The position numbers and the translations under genes are program-made. A stretch of 64,000 bases of DNA, taken from the NCBI RefSeq assembly GCF_001535545.1, contig NZ_CP014141.1, positions 496,001-560,000 of the forward strand, read 5' to 3'. Of the stretch, positions 58,713 through 64,000 are shown piece after piece. This DNA is from Thermus parvatiensis (lineage in GTDB: Bacteria > Deinococcota > Deinococci > Deinococcales > Thermaceae). The notes below the pieces were generated by a model. The model was given only the letters and a program-made list of their open reading frames with translations, did not search any database and had not been told where the DNA came from. Each line of letters starts with the position of its first letter. Position 1 is the stretch's first letter.

Positions 58713-58889
58713 GTGCTGCACCGGGTGCGTCCGGTGAGGCCCAAGAAGCACGGGAGGCTGGGACAGAGCCTCTTCCGGGCGGGGCTGGACCTGCTCACCC
58801 TTTGGGCGCTTGCCCTCTGGGGTGCAGGGGGAGGAAGGCGCGGAAGTCCCTTGGGGTTATGCCCTATGGAGGTTTTGACGTGTACATAG
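58713..58889 (+). pseudogene. Possible C-terminal fragment of a second transposase
   Basis: The reading frame gives VLHRVRPVRPKKHGRLGQSL and FRAGLDLLTLWALALWG before a stop at 58887-58889. The KKHGR...SLFRxGLDLL pattern resembles the C-terminus of IS4-type transposases. There is no upstream part, because the intact IS abuts it. Together with the missing HEPN 3' part it marks repeated insertion and deletion here. This is a weak identification. Confidence 0.35.
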
Positions 58890-58922
58890 AGGCTTGGGTT
58901 AGAAGCGGTATAGACTGAGGCC

Positions 58923-59581
58923 ATGGTCCGGGCCCTGACCTTTGACGTGGGGAACACCCTGATCCTGGCGAGCCCCCGCTTCTGGCTCCTGCCCCTTTTG
59001 GAGGCGCGGGGCCTGAGGCCGCGGGGGATGTGCGCAAGGCGGCCCTCGAGGCCTTCCGCTTCTACGAGGAAAACCACCTGAAGGCCCGGGACCTGGAGAC
59101 CGCCTTAGGCCTTTGGCGGGAGTTCCACCGGAGGCTCCTCGTGGGGATGGGCCTCGAGGACCACGCCGAGGCCCTTTCCCGAGAGCTTGTGGCCCGCTGG
59201 AAGGACCCCGCCACCTGGCCCCTCGTCCCCGGGGCGGAGGCCACCCTGAAGGCCCTGAAGGCGAAGGGGTACCCCCTGGCCGTGGTCTCCAACTGGGACG
59301 CCACCCTGCCGGAGATCCTGGAGGTGGTGGGCCTGAGGCGCTACTTTGACCACCTCTCGGTGAGCGCCCTCTCCGGCTACGCCAAGCCCGACCCGAGGCT
59401 CTTCCGGGAGGCCCTGGAGGCCCTCGGGGTTTCCCCGGAGGAGGCGGTGCACGTGGGGGACGCGGAGGCGGACCTTTTGGGGGCGGAGGCCGTGGGGATG
59501 CGGGCCCTCCTCTTTGACCCCCTTGGGGAGAACCCCAAGGCCCTTCCCCGGCTGGAAAGGGTGCTAGACTACCTCCCATGA
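58923..59581 (+). CDS. HAD-superfamily hydrolase (frame broken)
   Basis: This HAD phosphatase has about 219 residues. Motif I is LTFDVGNTLIL, motif II is AVVSNWDAT, the lysine is in SGYAKPDPRLF and motif IV is VHVGDAEADLLGAEA. The G run at 59023-59027 lacks one base; repair reads RGDVRKAALEAFRF. It resembles the REG-2-like/haloacid group. TAGACT (58911-58916) is 6 bases before the ATG. Its stop overlaps the ATG of the next gene, and it heads the haem-linked run. Confidence 0.86.
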
Positions 59582-59943
59582 GCGTCCGGGCCGCCATCTG
59601 GGGGGAGAAGCAGGAGGCCATTGAGGAGAGCCTCAAGGCGGTGGACGAGGACCTCTTCTGCTACATCCGGGACTTCGCCTACGAGGAGGTCCTGGCGAGG
59701 CCGGGCCTGGACCTGAAGACCCGGGAGCTTCTCGCCATCACCGCCCTCATCGCCCTGGGGAGCCCCAAGGAGCTCGCCACCCACCTGGAGGGGGCCTTGA
59801 GGGTGGGGGCCACGGAACGGGAGGTGCGGGAGACCATCCTGCAGTCCGCCCTCTTCCTCGGCTTTCCCCGGGCCCTGGCCGCCATGAAGCTTTTCCAGAA
59901 GGTGCTTAAAGATCGTGGTGCTCCTCACGAGGGGGAAGGATAG
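59578..59943 (+). CDS. Carboxymuconolactone decarboxylase-family protein
   Basis: This 121-residue AhpD/CMD-fold protein contains LDLKTRELLAITALIALGSP and THLEGALRVGATEREVRETI, the two helices of the CMD core. There is no AhpD-type CxxC, so a peroxidase role is unlikely. The function is unknown. It overlaps the HAD gene (ATGA) in front and the hemD-like gene (by 29 bases) behind. Confidence 0.85.
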   Translation: MSVRAAIWGEKQEAIEESLKAVDEDLFCYIRDFAYEEVLARPGLDLKTRELLAITALIALGSPKELATHLEGALRVGATEREVRETILQSALFLGFPRALAAMKLFQKVLKDRGAPHEGEG

Positions 59944-60595
59944 GGCGCTTCTTGCGAGGCTCGCCGCCCTCGGGATAGAGGCGGCGGAGGTGGCCCTTTT
60001 GGAGCAGGTGGACCTTCCCGCCCGCGCCCTCCTCCCCGAAAAGCTCAAGGAGGGGTGGGACTACGTGGCCGTGACCTCCAAGGAGGGGGCAAAGCGCCTC
60101 CTCCTTGCCTGGGAGGAGGCGGGCCGCCCCTTTCTGAGGGTGGCGGCCGTGGGGGAGGGCACGGCGGGGGTCCTGAGGGCAGGGGGGCTTCCCCCGGCCT
60201 TCCTGCCCCCACGGGCCACGGCCAAGGACCTGGCCCAAAGCTTTCCCCAGGCGCAAAGGGTCCTCTTTGTGGCCGGGGACCTGGCGGGAAAGGACCTGGA
60301 GGAGGGGCTTAGGGCGCGGGGGGTGGAGGTGGTGCGCCTTCCGGTCTACGCCACCCGGGAAAGGGCCCTCGCCCCCGAGGAGGTGGCCCTTTTGGAGCGG
60401 GCGGAGGTGGTGGCCTTCTTCAGCCCGAGCGGGGTGCGGGCCTTCGCCCGCTGGACCGCTAAGCGCCCCAAGGCGGCCGCCATCGGCCCGAGCACCGGGG
60501 AGGAGGCCCGGAGGCTTGGCTTTCCCGTGGTGGAGGCGGAAAGCCCAGGGCTAGAAGGGCTTTTTGCCGCCCTTCTCCGGGCCCTCGGGCGGTAG
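59915..60595 (+). CDS. hemD: Uroporphyrinogen-III synthase-like protein
   Basis: This 226-residue protein has two alternating Rossmann-like domains. It shows VAVTSKEGAKRLL, RVLFVAGDLAGKDLEEGLRA and VVAFFSPSGVRAF, the usual low-similarity HemD landmarks (SxxGV and the IGP motif in AAIGPSTGEEARRLG). The GTG start at 59915 could also be the GTG at 59918. The position directly ahead of hemA supports a role closing hydroxymethylbilane to uroporphyrinogen III. I recall another HemD-fold protein elsewhere in T. thermophilus. Confidence 0.8.
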   Translation: MVLLTRGKDRALLARLAALGIEAAEVALLEQVDLPARALLPEKLKEGWDYVAVTSKEGAKRLLLAWEEAGRPFLRVAAVGEGTAGVLRAGGLPPAFLPPRATAKDLAQSFPQAQRVLFVAGDLAGKDLEEGLRARGVEVVRLPVYATRERALAPEEVALLERAEVVAFFSPSGVRAFARWTAKRPKAAAIGPSTGEEARRLGFPVVEAESPGLEGLFAALLRALGR

Positions 60596-60637
60596 GGCAA
60601 ACGTCCCTACCCCGGTGGCGTATACTCAGGGGAGCGT

Positions 60638-61810
60638 ATGGCCTTGCCCCTCTACCTGGTGGGCCTCTCCCACAAGACCGCCCCCCTGGAGGTGCGGGAG
60701 AAGGCCGCCTTGGACCCCGTGGTGGCCCTCCCCGCCGCCCTTTCCGCCCTGGGGAAGGGGGTGGTCCTCTCCACCTGCAACCGCACGGAGCTCTACGGGG
60801 TGGGAAGCCCCGAGAAGGCCAGGGCCCTCCTCCTCTCAAGGGGGGTGGCCCCCCGGCACCTCTACGTGAAGGAGGGGGTGGAGGCCCTGCGCCACCTCTA
60901 CCGGGTGGCCGCCGGGCTGGACTCCCTGGTGGTGGGGGAGGCCCAGATCCTGGGCCAGGTGCGGGAGGCCCTCTTCCTGGCCAGGAGGCAGGGCGCCACG
61001 GAAAGCCTTCTGGAGAAGGCATTTCAGTCGGCCATCGCCTTGGGCAAGCGGGCCCGGAGCGAGACGGGCATCGGCATGGGGGCGGTGAGCGTGGCCTACG
61101 CCGCTTTGGACCTGGCCCTCGCCGTCTACGGGGACCTTTCCGGGCTTTCCGTGGCCGTGCTGGGGGCGGGGGAGATGGCGGAGCTTTTCCTCACCCACCT
61201 GAAGGCCCACGGGGTGGGGCGGATCCTGGTCGTGAACCGGACGGAGGAAAAGGCCCAGGCCCTGGCGGAGCGCTTTGGCGGCGAGGCCTTTGGCCTTCCC
61301 GCCCTTCCCCAGGTCTTGCGCCAGGCGGACCTGGTGGTGGCCTCGGCCGCCGCCCCCCACTACCTGGTGGGCCCCGAGGACCTGCCCAAGCGGGCCAAGC
61401 CCCTTTTCCTCATAGACATCGCCCTTCCCCGGAACATTGACCCCCGGGTGGGGGATCTCCCCCACGCCTACCTCTACAACCTGGACGACCTCAAGCGGGT
61501 GGTGGACCGGAACCTAAGGGCCCGCGCGGGGGAGATCCCCAAGGTGGAAGCCCTCATTGAGAAGGCCTTAGGGGACTACATGGAGTGGTACGCGGGCCAC
61601 CGGGTGCGGGAGGCCATCCGGGCCCTCGAGGCCTGGGCCCGGGTCCAGGCGGCCAAGGCCCAGCCGGAGGCCGGGCCCGTGGAGCTGGAAAAGGCGGCGG
61701 GGCGTCTGGCCCACCCCTTCATCCTGGGGCTGAAGCGCCGCGCCCTGGACCGGGTGGGGGGGCCTCCCTGCCCGGAGGACTGCCTCCTCTACCGGCTTTC
61801 CCGGACATGA
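60638..61810 (+). CDS. hemA: Glutamyl-tRNA reductase
   Basis: Glutamyl-tRNA reductase, 390 residues, makes glutamate-1-semialdehyde for 5-aminolevulinate. It starts LYLVGLSHKTAPLEVREK. The catalytic cysteine is in VVLSTCNRTELYGV, and GEAQILGQVREAL follows. The NADPH domain is VAVLGAGEMAELFLTHL, and the C-terminal dimer helix ends in RLAHPFILGLKRRALD. TATACT (60621-60626) and AGGGGAG precede the ATG. Its stop overlaps the next gene (ATGA). Confidence 0.95.
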   Translation: MALPLYLVGLSHKTAPLEVREKAALDPVVALPAALSALGKGVVLSTCNRTELYGVGSPEKARALLLSRGVAPRHLYVKEGVEALRHLYRVAAGLDSLVVGEAQILGQVREALFLARRQGATESLLEKAFQSAIALGKRARSETGIGMGAVSVAYAALDLALAVYGDLSGLSVAVLGAGEMAELFLTHLKAHGVGRILVVNRTEEKAQALAERFGGEAFGLPALPQVLRQADLVVASAAAPHYLVGPEDLPKRAKPLFLIDIALPRNIDPRVGDLPHAYLYNLDDLKRVVDRNLRARAGEIPKVEALIEKALGDYMEWYAGHRVREAIRALEAWARVQAAKAQPEAGPVELEKAAGRLAHPFILGLKRRALDRVGGPPCPEDCLLYRLSRT

Positions 61811-62553
61811 CCCTGGCCCTGGCCTTTCTCGGGGTGGTGGGGGTGGCCTTTGGGGTCTTTCTCCCCGCGGGGCTTTCCTGGGGCGGGGCCTTCCTGCTCC
61901 TTGGGGCCCTCTTCCACGCCTTGGCCGAAGGGCCCTTCGCCGGGCCCGCCCAGGTGGCCTTGGTCCTGGGGGGGCTCCTCGCCCTCCGGGGAAAGACCCT
62001 TTGGGACCGGCCCCGGCTTAGGCCCCTGGGCCGGTACCTGGCCTTTTTGGCCCTCCTCCTCGGCCTCTTCGCCCTCCGGTCCCTACCCCACCCCGGGGGA
62101 GACCTGCCCCTCCTCCTCACCCTCTTCCACGCCGGGGCCTTCCTCGTGGCCTACCTCGCCCTGAGCGTGGGGGTGGGGGCGGGGGCGATGTGCGCCCTCC
62201 AGGACCTGAGGCTCCGCCTGGCCCCCGAGCGGGCCGTGGCCGCCGCCCCCCTTTGGAGCCTGAGGCGGCTTGAGCGGGGTTACCTCCGGGTGGGGTACGT
62301 GGCGGCCACCCTGGGGCTTGCGAGCGGCATGGCCTGGGCCTTCGGCTACTTCGGGAGCCCTTTGAGCCCGGACCCCAAGGAGGTTTCGGTGGTCCTGGGC
62401 TGGCTTCTCCTCACCCTCTACTTCCTTCTGGACGAGCGGCTGCGGGGCCTTCTTCGGGCGGGCCTCCTCCTCGGGGCCTACGCCCTCTTCCTGTTCGCCC
62501 TTTTGGGGGCCCCCTTCCTGGGTTCCCGGCACCCCTCGGGGCTGGGGTTTTAG
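61807..62553 (+). CDS. HemX/CcsA-like cytochrome assembly membrane protein
   Basis: This 248-residue protein has about seven to eight hydrophobic segments, for example LALAFLGVVGVAFGVFLPAG and LLLTLFHAGAFLVAYLALS. It resembles HemX or the CcsA/CcmC core. The family tryptophan-rich haem motif is not complete: LSWGG and MAWAFGYF are the nearest. HemX regulates the amount of HemA in Bacillus, and its ATGA coupling to hemA fits that role. It could also handle haem export for cytochrome c assembly. Confidence 0.75.
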   Translation: MTLALAFLGVVGVAFGVFLPAGLSWGGAFLLLGALFHALAEGPFAGPAQVALVLGGLLALRGKTLWDRPRLRPLGRYLAFLALLLGLFALRSLPHPGGDLPLLLTLFHAGAFLVAYLALSVGVGAGAMCALQDLRLRLAPERAVAAAPLWSLRRLERGYLRVGYVAATLGLASGMAWAFGYFGSPLSPDPKEVSVVLGWLLLTLYFLLDERLRGLLRAGLLLGAYALFLFALLGAPFLGSRHPSGLGF

Positions 62554-62570
62554 ACTATGCAAGGGTAAGG

Positions 62571-62600
62571 TTGATAAAATGTAAAGCTTGGGTTTAAAAT
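62571..62600 (+). promoter_or_regulatory. Promoter of the SHOCT/DUF2089 operon
   Basis: TTGATA (62571-62576), an 18-bp spacer and TAAAAT (62595-62600) are followed by CAAGGAGG (62607-62614) and the GTG at 62621. It is one of the few AT-rich stretches in the window and a near-consensus promoter with a ribosome site. Confidence 0.72.
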
Positions 62601-62620
62601 CCTCCACAAGGAGGTTAGGC

Positions 62621-62988
62621 GTGGAGGAGAAACGGCGCATACTGGAGATGGTGCGTTCGGGGAGGTCGGGGTGGAGGAGGCCTTGGCCCTCCTCGAGGCG
62701 GTGGAGGCGCGGTCTAGGGCCAAGGGGCCTCTCCAGGTTCTGAGGGTGCGCATCCACGCCTACGACGAGGGCAAGCCCGTGCGGGTGAACGTCAACCTGC
62801 CCCTGGCCTTGGCGGAGCTTGTGGAGGCCTTCTTGCCGCAGGAGGCCAAGGCCACCCTGGCGGGGAAGGGGGTGCACCTCGGGGATCTCCTGTGCCTGGT
62901 GCGGGAGGGGGTGCCCGAGGGGAAGCTCGTGGAGATTGAGGCGGAGGAGGAAGGCCACCCGGTGCAGATTCTGGTGGAGGTGGCGTGA
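62621..62988 (+). CDS. SHOCT-like domain protein (YvlB/LiaX N-terminal type), frame broken
   Basis: This protein has about 122 residues after repair. It begins with a SHOCT-like helix pair (EEKRRILEMVRSGEVGVEEALALLEAV) and then a domain with RVRIHAYDEGKPVRVNVNLPLAL and LVEIEAEEEGHPVQILVEV, like the N-terminal part of Bacillus YvlB/LiaX. The G run at 62659-62662 lacks one base. In Firmicutes these proteins belong to envelope-stress operons with DUF2089 proteins, and the same partner lies downstream here. CAAGGAGG precedes the GTG. Confidence 0.72.
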
Positions 62989-63140
62989 TCCCCTTGCACC
63001 CCCGGTTCCTCTACCTCCGGGTGCGGGGGCCTTTCCCCATCCCCCTTTTCCTGGCGCTTCCCCTCTTGGCTTTGGAGTGGGGCCTTCTCCTCGTCCTCTT
63101 CCTCCACAAGACCCGGGCCCTCCTTCGGGGAAGGCCTTGA
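62985..63140 (+). CDS. Small membrane protein, 51 residues
   Basis: GTG overlaps the SHOCT-protein stop (GTGA). The product starts IPLHPRFLYLRVRGPFPIPL and has one hydrophobic stretch PLFLALPLLALEWGLLLVLF followed by HKTRALLRGRP, a single-span protein with a positive C-terminal tail. It was found by reading the frame between flanking overlaps; length and family are otherwise unsupported. The position between two coupled genes makes it credible. Confidence 0.6.
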   Translation: MIPLHPRFLYLRVRGPFPIPLFLALPLLALEWGLLLVLFLHKTRALLRGRP

Positions 63141-63241
63141 GGACGCCCCTGGGGGCGGTCTTCGCCCTTAGGCGGCTTCCTCCTTTGGTGCTTTTGGAGC
63201 TGGAGGTGGAGAGGATAGGGGTAAAGGTGGGCGTATGGTGA
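63137..63241 (+). CDS. Very small coupled reading frame, 34 residues
   Basis: A TTG start overlapping the previous stop (TTGA) encodes RTPLGAVFALRRLPPLVLL and ELEVERIGVKVGVW, ending in TGA at 63239-63241, just inside the DUF2089 gene start. It fills the space exactly between the membrane protein and DUF2089. I recognise no family. It may be a real micro-protein, or only a coupling stretch whose translation carries ribosomes to the next gene. Confidence 0.4.
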   Translation: MRTPLGAVFALRRLPPLVLLELEVERIGVKVGVW

Positions 63242-63603
63242 TCCGGCCTCTTCCCACGCGGTGTCCGGCCTGCGAGGGGCCCTTGGCGGTGAAGGCCCTC
63301 TTCTGCCCCGCTTGCGGCACCGAGGTGCACGGGCGCTTCGCCTTGAACGAGTTCGCCCTCCTCCCCAAGGAGCACCTGGACTTCCTGCGGCTTTTCGTGA
63401 AGACCCGGGGGAACCTGAAGGAGGTGGAGCGCATCCTGGGGGTCTCCTACCCCACGGTGCGGGCCCGGCTGGACGCTCTCCTGAAGGCCCTGGGGTACGA
63501 GGAGGACGAGGGGAAGGACCGCCTCGAGGTCCTGGAGGCCCTAAGGCAGGGGGAGATCAGCGTGGAGGAGGCGGTGGCCCGCTTGCGGGAAGGGAAAAGC
63601 TGA
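63235..63603 (+). CDS. DUF2089-domain protein with zinc ribbon and HTH
   Basis: This 122-residue protein has an N-terminal zinc ribbon with two Cys pairs (RCPACEGPL and LFCPACGTEVHG). A DUF2089 helix-turn-helix follows (LDFLRLFVKTRGNLKEVERI, then LGVSYPTVRARLDALLKAL), and a SHOCT-like tail ends it (LEALRQGEISVEEAVARL). This suggests a DNA-binding regulator, perhaps of its own operon. Sharing the tail pattern with the first gene of the operon points to interaction. Its 3' end overlaps the convergent sensor kinase gene by 47 bases. Confidence 0.83.
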   Translation: MVIRPLPTRCPACEGPLAVKALFCPACGTEVHGRFALNEFALLPKEHLDFLRLFVKTRGNLKEVERILGVSYPTVRARLDALLKALGYEEDEGKDRLEVLEALRQGEISVEEAVARLREGKS

Positions 63604-64000
63604 AGGCCGTCCCCTTGCCCACCTGGCTCTCCACCCAGACCTCCCCCCCGTGGGCCTCGAGGATGGCCTTCACGATGGCGAGGCCGAGGCCTGACCCGCC
63701 CCGTTCCCGGTCCCGGGCCTTGTCCACCCGGTAGAAGCGCTCAAAGAGGTGGGGAAGGTGCTCCTCGGGGATCCCCTCCCCGTCGTCCTCCACCCGGACC
63801 ACCGCCTTGTCCCCTAGGTCAAAGGCCCTAAGCCACACGTGCCGGGCCCCTGCCTTGAGGGCGTTGGAGACCAGGTTGGCCATGACCTGGTGGAGCCGGT
63901 CGGGATCCCCCAGGACGTAAAGGTCCTCGGGGGCCTCCACCAGGATCTCCCCGTCAAAGCTTTTGGCAAACTCCTCCCGCACCTCTTCCAGGAGGTCCAA
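63557..64000 (-). CDS. Sensor histidine kinase, C-terminal ATPase part (start outside window)
   Basis: The visible 147 residues are the HATPase domain of a two-component sensor. The N box is MANLVSNALKAGA, G1 is VEDDGEGIPE, the F box is HLFERFYRVDKA and G2 is GGSGLGLAIVKAILEAHGG. The sensor and the phospho-acceptor histidine lie beyond 64000. The C-terminus FSLPASGPPPPPR is longer than usual after the final strand, and a missing base in that G-rich end cannot be excluded. Confidence 0.9.
   Translation of the reverse strand: MDLLEEVREEFAKSFDGEILVEAPEDLYVLGDPDRLHQVMANLVSNALKAGARHVWLRAFDLGDKAVVRVEDDGEGIPEEHLPHLFERFYRVDKARDRERGGSGLGLAIVKAILEAHGGEVWVESQVGKGTAFSFSLPASGPPPPPR

Overview
The window is chromosomal DNA of very high GC content. 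Its proteins match Thermus thermophilus proteins I know closely: MqnD, RNase HI, P5C dehydrogenase, GdhA/GdhB, an alkyltransferase-like protein and GlyA. Gene order also follows the part of the HB8 chromosome around mqnD as I remember it. Small residue differences from the HB8 proteins I recall, for example three in RNase HI, suggest another T. thermophilus strain or a very close relative. Genes are packed tightly, often with ATGA or GTGA overlaps. Many starts have a TANNNT -10 hexamer only 6-8 nt upstream and no leader, which implies leaderless mRNAs.

Layout. 0-7.9 kb: end of a GntR-type regulator, proline and glutamate catabolism (proline dehydrogenase, P5C dehydrogenase, GdhA, GdhB), an acetyltransferase, a 2-hydroxyacid dehydrogenase, a ThiS/MoaD-like protein and a deoxyhypusine synthase homologue. 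7.9-16.6 kb: a giant methyltransferase/TPR/DUF2325-like protein, mqnD, a CRP-family regulator, bshC, a SpoIID-like protein, an alkyltransferase-like protein and an alpha-amylase-family enzyme. 16.6-25 kb: gmk-rpoZ-coaBC-argR-marC facing a carboxyltransferase, rnhA, glyoxalase, GYD, Uma2 and guaA. 25-33 kb: a KaiC-like ATPase with a helical partner, luxS-pfs-prs, uvrC, a dipeptidase, a thioesterase and two alpha/beta-hydrolase-like proteins lacking the nucleophile. 33-45 kb: a tilS-tadA fusion between two tRNA genes, an FAD oxidoreductase, icd, an RNB ribonuclease, DUF3800, pepF, truD and small genes. 45-57 kb: HMG-CoA lyase, recN, glyA, then the purine block purC-S-Q-HAD-L-F with purB nearby. 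57-59 kb: the only clearly mobile region, an MNT/HEPN pair interrupted by an IS. 59-64 kb: haem synthesis (hemD, hemA, hemX-like), a SHOCT/DUF2089 operon and the end of a sensor kinase.

One technical fact dominates. About 35 breaks of reading frame occur, nearly all explained by one missing base in a run of G or C, and they hit essential genes (purL, purF, purB, glyA, luxS, uvrC, recN, tilS). I read these as sequence errors. Coordinates for such genes span the joined product, and the site of each break is given.

No CRISPR array, rRNA, phage or replication origin is visible. The most interesting biology is in the fused methyltransferase/TPR protein, the KaiC-like pair, the divergent overlapping leaderless promoters, the structured leader before the deoxyhypusine-synthase homologue, and the small-gene operon at 62.6-63.6 kb.
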